Positions 1 through 7,245 of a DNA stretch of 64,000 nt are shown here, in pieces. The notes under the pieces are model-generated. The model saw nothing but the letters and a program-made list of their open reading frames with translations. It searched no databases and was not told the DNA's origin. This stretch comes from Pseudomonas cavernicola. Lineage in GTDB: Bacteria; Pseudomonadota; Gammaproteobacteria; Pseudomonadales; Pseudomonadaceae. Each line of letters opens with the position of its first letter. Within the stretch, counting starts at the first letter, position 1. The stretch is taken from the NCBI RefSeq assembly GCF_003596405.1, contig NZ_QYUR01000008.1, positions 558,001-622,000 of the forward strand, in the 5' to 3' direction. The position numbers were made by a program, and so were the translations under genes.

Positions 1-657
1 CTGGTCAAGTGGCTGCAGGTGCATGGCGAACAGGGGTTTGCCGAACTGCAGCGCTCGCTGCCCTATGTCGCCGACATCCAGCGCCCGCCACTGGAGCTGC
101 TCGCCGAGGAGAGTCAGGCGCTGCTGTTCGACTGTCACGGGCGCAGTGGCCTGAACTGCCTGCCGACCATAGTCGAGCTGGCCCAGACCAAGGTGCTGGA
201 GCAGGGCTGCGTCAATGTCAAGGTGCGCAACTGCCACAACCGCAAGTTCATCCTCAAGCTGCTTGTCGACAGCGCCCGCCACGGCATCAGCGTGCTGGCC
301 TACTGGCAGAACGGCAAACAGCCGGCCAGCGAGCATGTCGCCAGCATCGCGGCGGAGGCGAGCTATCCCAGTTACAGCGAAGCCCTGCTGGCGGACTCGG
401 GGACGGCGGCGGATAGCCAGACCCTGACTCTGATGTTCAGCACCCGCATCGACCTGCAGGGTCAGTTGCACGGCGCAGGAGCCAAACGCTCGGGCTATCG
501 GCAGGTCATCCCGGAGCAGTTCGCCCGTGCGGGCGAGGGGGCCCTGGAGGGCGGCATGGATATCTCGAACGAGCTGTGGCAGAGCCTCAACCACCTGGCC
601 GAGGCGGTACTGGTGGAAAACTCCGAGCACTCGCGCAGCGGCGCCGGCGGGCGCTGA
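1..657 (+). CDS. DUF3726-like protein, 5' end outside the window
   Basis: The reading frame is open from the first base of the window, so the N-terminus is missing; an internal ATG at 19 is not the real start. The visible part is about 218 residues, soluble, with no membrane segment. It resembles DUF3726 proteins of pseudomonads (a WLxxHGxxG-like stretch near the left end and a conserved cysteine in an FDCHGRSGLNC region); this is from memory of the family and not certain. The function is unknown. The TauE/SafE gene begins 24 bp downstream on the same strand, so the two probably form an operon. Codon use is GC-rich, as in other core genes of the window. Confidence 0.5.
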   Translation: MVKWLQVHGEQGFAELQRSLPYVADIQRPPLELLAEESQALLFDCHGRSGLNCLPTIVELAQTKVLEQGCVNVKVRNCHNRKFILKLLVDSARHGISVLAYWQNGKQPASEHVASIAAEASYPSYSEALLADSGTAADSQTLTLMFSTRIDLQGQLHGAGAKRSGYRQVIPEQFARAGEGALEGGMDISNELWQSLNHLAEAVLVENSEHSRSGAGGR

Positions 658-681
658 AGCGCTAGTCGCTGGCAAGCACTC

Positions 682-1419
682 ATGGGCTACAGCGGCATCG
701 AATGCCTGGCACTGCTTATCGTGCTGTTCGGCAGCCTGGTGCAAGGGCTGCTGGGCATCGGCTTCGCCCTGCTGGCGGCGCCCCTGCTGTATCTGCTCGA
801 GCCGCGCTATGTGCCGGGGCCGGTGTTGTTGCTGGGTTTTCTCCTGGCCCTCTGCATGCGGCTCGGCAATCGCCAGCCGCTGGCCTGGCGCCGGCCCATG
901 CCGGCGATCCTGGCAAGGCTGCCCGGCGCCTGGTGCGGGGGGCTGCTGCTGGCCTGGCTGTCCTCGACATGGCTCGGCCTGCTGCTGGGCTGTTCCGTGC
1001 TGCTGGCGACGATCTTCAGCTACCGCTGGCTGGAGGTGCGCTGCACTCCGCAAAACCTGGCCATCGCTGGCTTCTGCTCGGGGCTCATGGGCACCGCGAC
1101 CTCGGTGGGAGGCCCGCCCATGGCGCTGGTCTATCAGGGGCGCAGCCGAGTAAACACCCGCGATGAGTTGGCGGCCTTCTTTCTACTGACCACCCCAGTC
1201 TCCTTGCTGTTCCTGCTCTCCCAGGGGCGCATGCCACTCGACTACCTGAGCGCGACGTTCAAGTTGGCTCCCGGGGTAGTCGCCGGCTATGGCTTGGCGC
1301 GATGCCTGGAGGGACGCATCGACAAGCGCAGCCCGCGACAATTGTTGCTGCTGCTCTCCTTGCTTGCTGCTGGAGGGCTTTTAACGGTCAGCCTATGGAG
1401 ACTATGGGCTAAGACCTAA
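682..1419 (+). CDS. TauE/SafE family membrane permease
   Basis: A 245-residue integral membrane protein of the TauE/SafE (sulfite/organosulfonate exporter-like) superfamily. The sequence alternates hydrophobic helices of about 20 residues (roughly 7-8 segments) and has the family's two-fold repeat: a glycine-rich LGIGFALLAAPLL in the first half and a GLMGTATSVGGPPMAL motif in the second, where VGGPP is characteristic. Length is normal for the family. The start ATG at 682 lies 24 bp after the preceding gene. The transported anion cannot be deduced; family members are linked to sulfite, sulfoacetate or other organic anions. Confidence 0.85.
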   Translation: MGYSGIECLALLIVLFGSLVQGLLGIGFALLAAPLLYLLEPRYVPGPVLLLGFLLALCMRLGNRQPLAWRRPMPAILARLPGAWCGGLLLAWLSSTWLGLLLGCSVLLATIFSYRWLEVRCTPQNLAIAGFCSGLMGTATSVGGPPMALVYQGRSRVNTRDELAAFFLLTTPVSLLFLLSQGRMPLDYLSATFKLAPGVVAGYGLARCLEGRIDKRSPRQLLLLLSLLAAGGLLTVSLWRLWAKT

Positions 1420-1694
1420 ATCTTTGCTTCATTGACTCATTTTCGAGTTGAGCCGTGAATCGCCCCTATTTTGTAGAAGCTATTGAGTATCGGGTCGAAA
1501 GCAGCCTTTCGCGAATGACCGCAACCGACCCGAAGCGGCCGGTCAGGCCGTGGAAAAAAATTAAATCTGTCCCCTTTCTGGTCTATAAATAAATCAGTCA
1601 CCTTTTCGCCGACCGGCTATTGAGGCCGATGCTCGCGCACGAAGGATTGATATGTTTTTTAAGTTTAGATAACCATTGTCGAGAGAGAAAACCT
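1420..1694. other. Intergenic stretch with IS-end-like and dispersed repeats
   Basis: No gene is seen. At 1456-1480 the sequence TGAATCGCCCC followed by TTTTGTAGAAGC resembles the terminal inverted repeat of the IS3 element at 5984-7295 and may be a solo IS end. At 1558-1580 there is an AAATCTGTCCCCTTT motif that recurs at about 45868 and (inverted) 60033, a dispersed intergenic repeat. Confidence 0.4.
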
Positions 1695-1976
1695 ATGCAG
1701 CGCGAACGTCAATTTAAAAAAACTATTTTCGTATTTTCTGGCGTTATTTTCCTAATTGCTTCCGCTCAATCCGCCGAGGAAGATGGAAAATGCTACCCCT
1801 CGCAAATAGATCAAGCCTGGAATACTAATGATAACAAGCCTGGCACTGCCTGTTATGAACAGGTAAAAAAGGTTCGCAAACTCGAATTTGACCCTCGCTT
1901 TGATTGCGCCAAGGAAATTCGGCAAAGTTGGCAACGTGAGTTTGATATTGCGGATAAAATGGGATGCAAGCTTTAA
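1695..1976 (+). CDS. small secreted protein, unknown function
   Basis: Start chosen at ATG 1695, preceded by a purine-rich GAGAGAG, because this gives an N-terminus of signal-peptide form: basic MQRERQFKK, a hydrophobic core IFVFSGVIFLIASA and a likely cleavage after AQSA. The mature part (about 68 residues) has four cysteines (CYPS, ACYE, DCAK, GCKL) that could form two disulfides in the periplasm. No family is recognised. It stands alone between a permease and the integron array, with lower GC than the permease gene, suggesting acquired DNA. Confidence 0.6.
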   Translation: MQRERQFKKTIFVFSGVIFLIASAQSAEEDGKCYPSQIDQAWNTNDNKPGTACYEQVKKVRKLEFDPRFDCAKEIRQSWQREFDIADKMGCKL

Positions 1977-2460
1977 TTTATAGAGAGTTATGACGTTGGG
2001 GTCAGGTCTTACATTTGACATTTGTAGTAGGGCGCCCTGTTTTGTCTACTTGCTGGTCGTAGAGGGCCGGACCCACGTAACTACCTGAGTGAAAAGAAAA
2101 ACATCGAAAGATAATGGCCAAATAACCGCTTAAACAGCCAATTTTGGCATCAAAATTCGTTTTTAAGAGAAGGGATCCCCGTGCGAAAAACAATCGGTGA
2201 CCACCATATTGATGATGCTGAGCGTCAACTTCGAGTTGACTTCGGCCTGTCACGACCGGCAGCAGTCGACCCACTGCGGTCATTCAACTTCGGAAGTTAC
2301 CTGCCTTCGTCTATGAGCGCTTGGCCCCCCGTTGCGCGAACTACAGAGTGGCCAGGGCGGTGACGCCCATTACAGGCCGGATATACGAATGCAACCGCAC
2401 TGACGACAGGGTTGGAAGAGCTTTGCTCACTACTTGTGGGGGAGAGTCCATATACGATTG
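1977..2460. other. Intergenic stretch at the distal end of the cassette array
   Basis: No convincing gene. Contains GGGGTCAGGTCTTACATTTG at about 1996 and a CTGTCACGACCGGCAGCAG repeat at about 2248-2266 that belongs to a dispersed family also seen at 7440 and 61570. The array's last recognisable attC core (GTTAGGC) is at 2461. Confidence 0.4.
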
Positions 2461-2467
2461 GTTAGGC
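2461..2467 (-). repeat. attC half site (array end)
   Basis: A GTTAGGC core overlaps the stop region of the GNAT cassette gene as expected for an attC, but the partner core (a GCCTAAC-like sequence some 60-80 bp to the left) is not visible, so the site looks truncated. Confidence 0.4.
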
Positions 2468-2932
2468 CGCAGACTGAGTACCACTGAGCCCCTTTTGCAT
2501 GAATACGCTAAACGGATGTTCAGGGTAGTCTCCAAACGCGCCGCAGACTTGAAAGCCATGCTTTCTGTAGAACGCCAGGGCTTCGGGCTGGTTAGGCCCA
2601 GTTTCGAGTTGCACAAGGCGGCAACCGCGCTTAAAGGATTCGACTTCGAGTTTCGCCAACACCTGTGCAGCCGCTCCCTGCGCGCGGAAAGCGGGGCGCA
2701 CAAACATGCGCTTGAGTTCCCCCGCCTCGCGACCGAGAACGACCGCTCCACAACCAATGGCTGCTCCGTCGTTGTCCCTTGCAACGACGAACAACACGTT
2801 TTCCTGTTCCAGGGTAATCAGGTCCAGCGCGTATCGTGCTTCGGCTGGATACAAGGTGTCCTGGTAAGCGTCCAGCTCCGCAATGAGCGAAATGACTTCA
2901 GGCTGATTTGGGGGCTCTAGTTGTACGCGCAT
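2462..2932 (-). CDS. GNAT family N-acetyltransferase (cassette gene)
   Basis: A 156-residue protein of the Gcn5-related N-acetyltransferase fold, which transfers acetyl from acetyl-CoA to an amine. The core motif is visible: GAVVL beta-strand, GELKRMFVRPAFRAQGAA (motif A, with the RxxGxA/G pyrophosphate loop) around residues 65-90, then LETGxxQPEALAFYRKHGF (motif B), which is typical. The start at 2932 is 17 bp from the upstream attC, as usual in cassettes. Substrate unknown; cassette GNATs include drug and small-molecule acetylases but none is indicated here. Confidence 0.88.
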   Translation of the reverse strand: MRVQLEPPNQPEVISLIAELDAYQDTLYPAEARYALDLITLEQENVLFVVARDNDGAAIGCGAVVLGREAGELKRMFVRPAFRAQGAAAQVLAKLEVESFKRGCRLVQLETGPNQPEALAFYRKHGFQVCGAFGDYPEHPFSVFMQKGLSGTQSAA

Positions 2933-2948
2933 AACGATACCTTCTGAG

Positions 2949-3024
2949 GCCTAACGGTTGGCTAAGGGGCGGGCTTTAGCCCGTCCCAGTGAGCGAAGCG
3001 AACGATTTGAGCCGCATGTTAGGC
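2949..3024 (-). repeat. attC site A
   Basis: Runs from GCCTAAC to GTTAGGC with internal AAGGGGCGGGCTTTAGCCCG stem and GTGAGCGAAGCGAAC. Imperfect palindrome of about 76 bp; 3' end of the 2951-3127 cassette. Confidence 0.85.
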
Positions 3025-3127
3025 CGCCCTGGCACAACGCGGTAGTGGTAGCAGCGTAAAAAGAAAAGGCTGACGCCACCGATGCGGCGAGTGTACTGAG
3101 TAAGTTATTTGCAGTAGCACATGACAT
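2951..3127 (-). CDS. small hydrophobic cassette ORF running into attC
   Basis: A 58-residue frame starting at ATG 3127 with a GGAG box 9 bases upstream; a GTG at 3163 would add 12 residues. The first half is hydrophobic (LLSTLAASVASAFSFYAATT) and could be a membrane segment; the last 20 residues are read from the attC itself (SNRSLRSLGRAKARPL), as often seen in cassette ORFs. No function known. It may be a genuine small membrane peptide or a chance frame. Confidence 0.4.
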   Translation of the reverse strand: MSCATANNLLSTLAASVASAFSFYAATTTALCQGGLTCGSNRSLRSLGRAKARPLANR

Positions 3128-3263
3128 AAATCCAACTCCGTTTGGCGGTGCAAATAACGGCACTTACTTACAGGCGACGCGGTGTGGCGATGAACCGCCG
3201 ATGTTACGTACATTTTTAGCCGCGCGAAATTTCCAAGTGAACGCTTTAATCAGGCTCCCACTT

Positions 3264-3342
3264 GCCTAACGATTAAGCTAAGGGGCGGCGGAACGCCGTC
3301 CCAGCGAACAAAGTGAGCGATTTGAGCGATTTGTTATGCGCC
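3264..3342 (-). repeat. attC site B
   Basis: From GCCTAAC to GTTATGCGCC with an AAGGGGCGGCGGAACGCCGTC stem loop (loop read in two parts) and GCGAACAAAGTGAGCGA. Lies directly 3' of the Tdi1-type cassette gene. Confidence 0.8.
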
Positions 3343-3343
3343 A

Positions 3344-3781
3344 TTACTCGATAACCCTAAGCTGTACTTTTGCGCCATCAGGGAGTTCGGCGATTTGTTT
3401 GCCAATTTCGCCTGAAAGATGTATTTGCGAAACTTGAGAAACTGTACGGATATTTGATATTCCGTATTCGCCACCCAGCACGCCTGGTATGACCAAGTGA
3501 TATTTACGCCCAGGCTGCAATGGGCCGAGTTTTTCTTTAGCTTGCTCAGCCAAAGCAGCCATGTACCAGTCAGCTAAGAAGTCTTGGTTTGTCGAAAGGG
3601 CATCAAGCTCGTTTCGATTCTCGGCGATAACTTTGCAATAAGCATCTTCAGGGCATAGACGCCAATACCTGCCTCTATAGTCCCTGACTATGAGATTGCC
3701 GAAGTCGTTTTCGCCCACAATTTCTTCTGGTTCAATGCCGACCCAGCTCCACGATTCTTTTATTGCTTCGATGATATTCAT
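3344..3781 (-). CDS. T6SS immunity protein, Tdi1 C-terminal domain type
   Basis: A 145-residue soluble protein matching the Tdi1/DUF1851 family: N-terminal MNIIEAIKESWSWVGIEPEE, a YRGRYWRLCPED stretch and C-terminal PGVLGGEYGISNI are the family's hallmark blocks. In the family's namesake (Tde1-Tdi1 of Agrobacterium) the protein neutralises a secreted DNase effector. No effector gene is next to it, so it is an orphan immunity gene carried as a mobile cassette, which could protect against toxins of neighbouring cells. The ATG at 3781 is next to attC C; the stop is at attC B. Family assignment is confident; the cognate toxin is not known. Confidence 0.82.
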   Translation of the reverse strand: MNIIEAIKESWSWVGIEPEEIVGENDFGNLIVRDYRGRYWRLCPEDAYCKVIAENRNELDALSTNQDFLADWYMAALAEQAKEKLGPLQPGRKYHLVIPGVLGGEYGISNIRTVSQVSQIHLSGEIGKQIAELPDGAKVQLRVIE

Positions 3782-3790
3782 GGCTTATGG

Positions 3791-3866
3791 CGCATAACGT
3801 TCAGGTTAAGGGGCCGCGGAACTCGGTCCCAGTCAGCGAAGCGAACGACTTGAACCGTATGTTAGC
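3791..3866 (-). repeat. attC site C
   Basis: From GCATAACG to TATGTTAGC, with AAGGGGCCGCGGAACTCGGTC stem (read in two parts) and AGCGAAGCGAACGAC. Overlaps the stop of the 3862-4242 cassette gene. Confidence 0.82.
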
Positions 3867-4242
3867 TCCTTTTGGGGCTCGCGCAGTATGCTAGAGGCAA
3901 CAAAATTAACGCTATGATGCCCTCAAATATAACTAATGCGCCAATAACAAAGCCTCCGAGCGTTTCGAGAGCGAGCTTGCTAAATAGTAATGAAAACGCC
4001 AAGACCAATAAGGCGCAAATAATAGAAAAAACTAAGCGGTTCGATATTCTTGCGGCCAGGTATAGGCCGCAGCCTGGGGCCGATAGCCATGTTATTCCCA
4101 GTAATGTGTTTGGTAGCTTTGATAGCAGTTGATTAATGGGGGCATCTGTTGAGTCGAATGCGTGAAGCAGTGTTGCCCATAGCATGAAGATGGCAGGAGC
4201 GAGGAGCGCGAATAAAAACATGACTTTAAGTGTGCGGGGCAT
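3862..4242 (-). CDS. cassette-encoded membrane protein, unknown
   Basis: A 126-residue protein with about four hydrophobic segments (residues near 8-25, 43-66, 68-88 and 96-120). No family recognised. Stop lies inside attC C and start lies just right of it, next to attC D, so it is a complete single-gene cassette. Lower GC than chromosomal core genes. Confidence 0.65.
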   Translation of the reverse strand: MPRTLKVMFLFALLAPAIFMLWATLLHAFDSTDAPINQLLSKLPNTLLGITWLSAPGCGLYLAARISNRLVFSIICALLVLAFSLLFSKLALETLGGFVIGALVIFEGIIALILLPLAYCASPKRS

Positions 4243-4247
4243 AATTA

Positions 4248-4322
4248 GCTAACGTTTAGGTTAAGGGGCCGCGGAACGCGGTTCCAGTGAGCGAAGCGAA
4301 CGGCTTCAACCGTTTGTGAGGC
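4248..4322 (-). repeat. attC site D with an altered core
   Basis: Begins TAGCTAACG and has the AAGGGGCCGCGGAACGCGG stem and GTGAGCGAAGCGAACGGC, but the other core reads GTGAGGC instead of GTTAGGC. The changed T may reduce recombination at this site. Confidence 0.75.
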
Positions 4323-4734
4323 TGGGTTTTCCCGCAAATATTAATTTGATTGCAACTATTAGAATGAATAAACCTAAGCCGAAGAATAGTAACGCAAACC
4401 ACTGCTGACCGATATTGTTGTACAGCCAGCTAAATAGTAGGCAGGCCGCCTTTCTCTTGAGGCTTGAGCAATCTGAATTTGGATCGGAATATCCTAGGAA
4501 GACTTGATATGAATAGAATAGTACGCCTATTGTTACCGGGATTAAGAGCAAGCCAAGCTCTCGTGATCTCGGTTTTCCTGAAAAAATCCATGGAACAACT
4601 GAAAAAATAAGGCAAATACTAATTCCGAGTAGGTGGCTTGCGCTTGGAAAGTTCTCGCTGCGAATTCCTAGCAGAATTATTAATAATGTTATTAATAGGA
4701 GTATTGTCGACAACAAGGCTTTAATAAGTTTCAT
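4306..4734 (-). CDS. cassette-encoded membrane protein, unknown
   Basis: A 142-residue protein with four predicted membrane helices: residues about 5-23, 36-52, 61-78 and 111-133. A two-cysteine loop (SDCSSLKRKAACLLF) separates helices 3 and 4. No family recognised. The stop falls within attC D and the start is about 35 bp from attC E, so this is one cassette. Confidence 0.65.
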   Translation of the reverse strand: MKLIKALLSTILLLITLLIILLGIRSENFPSASHLLGISICLIFSVVPWIFSGKPRSRELGLLLIPVTIGVLFYSYQVFLGYSDPNSDCSSLKRKAACLLFSWLYNNIGQQWFALLFFGLGLFILIVAIKLIFAGKPSLTNG

Positions 4735-4768
4735 GGATTTACACCGAGCGGCCCGTAAACAAGTTAAC

Positions 4769-4828
4769 GCCTAACGTTGGACATAAGGGGCGCGCTTTAG
4801 CGCGTCCCGCTTGATGGACGGGTTAGGC
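4769..4828 (-). repeat. attC site E (short type)
   Basis: A 60-bp site from GCCTAACG to GGGTTAGGC with AAGGGGCGCGCTTTAGCGCG stem; shorter than the 76-bp sites of the array and closer to the classical 59-base element. Confidence 0.85.
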
Positions 4829-5114
4829 GGCGAATTAAACCATAAAGGACAACTAAGCCGCGAAATGCTAGGTAGAACAGCCCAACACCAAATGCGGGCA
4901 AAAGAAACTGAACTAACCATGAAAATAGTCCCGCAGATTTCCATAAGGGCAGATATTCATCCGTAGGTCCATCGCATACTCCCTTAACCCCAGTGAGGTA
5001 TGAACCGCCATGCTCAAGGCAATGATGATGTGCGCTTAATGAATAAAATTGCCACCATAAAACCGCGTAAAGGATGACCAAAGTTACGATTGTATATTTT
5101 GAGCGGTTGGTCAT
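4797..5114 (-). CDS. cassette-encoded membrane protein, unknown
   Basis: A 105-residue protein with an N-terminal helix (residues 8-27) and a second hydrophobic stretch (62-92). Between them lies a loop with HHHCLEHGG and GVKGVCDGP, whose two cysteines may form a disulfide. C-terminus is basic and read from attC E. No family recognised. Confidence 0.6.
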   Translation of the reverse strand: MTNRSKYTIVTLVILYAVLWWQFYSLSAHHHCLEHGGSYLTGVKGVCDGPTDEYLPLWKSAGLFSWLVQFLLPAFGVGLFYLAFRGLVVLYGLIRRLTRPSSGTR

Positions 5115-5122
5115 GGAGTAAT

Positions 5123-5193
5123 GGCCTAACTATTCGGAGCTAAGCACCGCTCGCGTGCTTCTTGCGAGTGTGTGCTTGAGCGACTAGTTATCC
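5123..5193 (-). repeat. attC site F (divergent type)
   Basis: From GCCTAACT to AGTTATCC, 71 bp, with a CACCGCTCGCG/CTTGCGAGTGTGTG imperfect stem unlike the other sites. Its GTTATCC core is repeated inverted (GGATAAC) at 5417. Confidence 0.65.
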
Positions 5194-5423
5194 GACAATA
5201 CTCCCTGCTCTGCGCAGCAGAGTCGTAAATGCAACGAAAAATCAGGTCGGATAAAAACGAAAAATCGCACCGCACCGCTGTATAGACACTCGGTGTGCGC
5301 ATTACTTCGTTATGCTCCACCGAGTGTCTATACAGCGTAATAGCTGCTTTTTTGATTTTTCGCCAACCTGAATCCTTGCCATTTACGGTTTCCCTACTCC
5401 GATGGGGCCTATTGTTGGATAAC
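5187..5423. repeat. non-coding cassette forming a giant imperfect palindrome
   Basis: The unit between attC F and attC G has no credible gene. Its left and right halves are inverted copies of each other: GTTATCCGACAATA pairs with TATTGTTGGATAAC at the ends; CGTAAATG, CAGGT(C/T)GG and CGAAAAATC have inverted partners further in; and the central arms 5277-5295 and 5318-5336 are a perfect 19-bp inverted repeat around a 22-base loop. The whole cassette could fold as a single hairpin of over 200 nt, either as single-stranded DNA or as RNA. Confidence 0.75.
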
Positions 5424-5493
5424 GTTTGGTTAAGGGGCGGGCTTTAGCCCGTCCCGAGTGAGCGAAGCGAACGGCTTGAACCACTAGTTAGCC
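5417..5493 (-). repeat. attC site G
   Basis: From GGATAACG to AGTTAGCC with AAGGGGCGGGCTTTAGCCCG stem and GAGCGAAGCGAACGGC. Lies 3' of the NTF2-like cassette gene. Confidence 0.82.
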
Positions 5494-5513
5494 GATACAT
5501 TGCGCAGGACGTT

Positions 5514-5885
5514 TTAGTTACGGCATGTTGTGTAGTGTAAGTTGATTACACACCATTGCCCTTCAATGTTTTGCCATAGCTCACTAAAGAAAATTTCTGG
5601 CGTTTCATTATTTTTAGATATTGTGCGCCCTTGGCCATGAATAAAAGCAAAATTGCCAAGATGTAATATCTCTAAGCTCAGGTCTTGGGTGCGACTTCCA
5701 GGGGCAAACCAATGGCCGCCATCAATTGCTTTGGAGATATTATTAAGTTGTTCATTTTTATTTTGTGCGCCTAAGTCGTTTATCACAGTAAAAGACTCGG
5801 CTTCGATTTCATGCATTGTGCCAACGTCTCCGGCAATGAAAGCCGAATACCATTTTTCTCGCGTTCTAAGTAATTGTTGATTCAC
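5514..5885 (-). CDS. NTF2-like (SnoaL/DUF4440-type) protein, cassette gene
   Basis: A 123-residue protein with the cone-shaped NTF2-like fold signature: N-terminal helix REKWYSAFIAGD, then SFTVINDLG, and a C-terminal sheet ending in WQNIEGQWCVINLHYT. Members are small hydrolases, isomerases or binding proteins, so the activity is open. Start ATG 5885; stop about 20 bp from attC G. A possible next core (GGATAAC, 5957-5963) lies upstream, interrupted by the IS3 element. Confidence 0.7.
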   Translation of the reverse strand: MNQQLLRTREKWYSAFIAGDVGTMHEIEAESFTVINDLGAQNKNEQLNNISKAIDGGHWFAPGSRTQDLSLEILHLGNFAFIHGQGRTISKNNETPEIFFSELWQNIEGQWCVINLHYTTCRN

Positions 5886-6022
5886 CCGTACTTTCCTTGT
5901 GTCGGTTAACTATAAATAGACACCAAATGGTGCGATAAAGCTTTTGCGGGCGTGGTGGATAACATTCCTCACTCTCTCGTCTATGAATCGCCCCGGCTAT
6001 TGTGGAGGCCGTTTCGTTTAAG

Positions 6023-6865
6023 TCAGGCCGCAATGGCCTGACTGGCTTGTTGCCGGTAGAAGTTTGTCTCAGCCTCCGCCGGCGGGATATAGCCGATTGA
6101 GCCCAGCAGACGCTGGTGGTTGTACCAGTGCACCCACTTCAGGGTGGCCAGCTCGACAGCCTCGCGGCTCTTCCATGATTGCCGGTGAATCAGCTCTGCC
6201 TTGTACAGCCCGTTGATGGTTTCGGCCAGGGCATTGTCATAGCTATCGCCTTTGCTGCCGACCGAGGGCTCGATGCCGGCCTCGGCCAGGCGTTCGGTGT
6301 AGCGAATCGAGACGTACTGGCTGCCGCGGTCGCTGTGATGGATCAGGCCGCCCGTACGACTGGACTGGCGGTCATACAGGGCCTGGTCCAAGGCATCCAG
6401 TACGAAGTCGGTCTTCATGCTGGTACTGACTCGCCAGCCGACGATACGGCGTGCAAATACGTCGATCACGAAGGCCACATACAACCATCCCTGCCAGGTC
6501 GAAATGTAGGTGAAGTCCGACACCCACAGCTGGTTAGGCCGGTCGGCATGGAACTGACGCTGGACACGATCCAGCGGGCATACGGTTTGGTCGCCCGATA
6601 CCGTTGTCCGCACGACCTGACCACGCCGTATGCCCTGTAATCCGACCTGACGCATCAAACGCTCCACGGTGCACCTGGCCACATCGACGCGCTCTCGCCT
6701 GAGTTGCTTCCAGACCTTCATCGCGCCATAGCACTGCATGTTGGCATTCCACACTCGCTGGATTTCCGCGATCAACACCTCGTCACGCCGAGCACGACAG
6801 GAGCGCAGTGCGGGGTTACGAAGCCGGGCTGCATGCTTCCGGTAACCGGATGGGGCGATCCGCAA
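6023..6865 (-). CDS. IS3-family transposase OrfB (rve/DDE integrase core)
   Basis: Catalytic subunit of the IS3 transposase. The region NQLWVSDFTYISTWQGWLY carries the first Asp of the DDE triad, IHHSDRGSQYVS the second, and the Glu is in SYDNALAETINGLYKAE; an N-terminal HTH_21 region (CYGAMKVWKQL) precedes them. The same frame stays open upstream of 6865 (FVDQHRDRLGVESICR) into the end of OrfA, so the active product is probably an OrfAB fusion made by programmed -1 frameshifting, or OrfB starts further upstream. About 281 residues are visible. Confidence 0.92.
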   Translation of the reverse strand: MRIAPSGYRKHAARLRNPALRSCRARRDEVLIAEIQRVWNANMQCYGAMKVWKQLRRERVDVARCTVERLMRQVGLQGIRRGQVVRTTVSGDQTVCPLDRVQRQFHADRPNQLWVSDFTYISTWQGWLYVAFVIDVFARRIVGWRVSTSMKTDFVLDALDQALYDRQSSRTGGLIHHSDRGSQYVSIRYTERLAEAGIEPSVGSKGDSYDNALAETINGLYKAELIHRQSWKSREAVELATLKWVHWYNHQRLLGSIGYIPPAEAETNFYRQQASQAIAA

Positions 6866-6921
6866 GACGCGGCAGATCGACTCGACCCCAAGACGGTCAC
6901 GATGCTGGTCAACAAACGCCC

Positions 6922-7245
6922 TCAGGACTTGGTGCGGCGGTCGAGCTCCGCCTGGGCAAAATACGCACTGGCCAGGCGCAGGATCTCGTTGGCCTTGCGC
7001 AGCTCTCGCACTTCTCGCTCCAGCGTCTTGATGCGCTCATGCTCTTCCGTGGTTTGACCGGGCCGCTGCCCGGTGTTGGTCTGATAACGACGCACCCAGC
7101 CATGTAGGGTTTGCGCTGCACAGCCAATCTTGGGGGCGATGGACTCGATGGCCGCCCACTCGGACGGATAGTCGTTCAGGTGCTCCAGAACCATGCGTAC
7201 AGCACGTTCACGGACTTCGGGGGAGTAGGTCGTGGTCTTTCTCAT
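6922..7245 (-). CDS. IS3-family transposase OrfA (helix-turn-helix)
   Basis: A 107-residue DNA-binding subunit. It begins [19 protein letters not shown], has a helix-turn-helix ([21 protein letters not shown]), and ends in a leucine-zipper-like coiled coil ([19 protein letters not shown]), which is the usual OrfA layout. It recognises the terminal repeats and starts 24 bp inside the right end. Confidence 0.92.
   Translation of the reverse strand: MRKTTTYSPEVRERAVRMVLEHLNDYPSEWAAIESIAPKIGCAAQTLHGWVRRYQTNTGQRPGQTTEEHERIKTLEREVRELRKANEILRLASAYFAQAELDRRTKS

Larger units (their letters stand above)
2461..5983 (-). other. Integron gene-cassette array without integrase (CALIN)
   Basis: Seven attC recombination sites and a half site alternate with small minus-strand genes, one gene per unit, each gene ending in or next to the attC at its 3' side. 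No intI gene is present on either strand within the window; to the right the array is cut by an IS3 element and then by unrelated catabolic genes. Most attC sites share a 76-bp type with an AAGGGGC...GTCCC stem and a GTGAGCGAAGCGAAC stretch, typical of chromosomal integrons of Pseudomonas and relatives. The common orientation means an attI site or promoter, if any, would have been on the right. Confidence 0.8.

Noticed and set aside
5126-5320. 64-residue minus-strand frame in the palindromic cassette
   Set aside because: Runs through the arms of the palindrome and attC F, has no hydrophobic or domain pattern; the unit looks non-coding.
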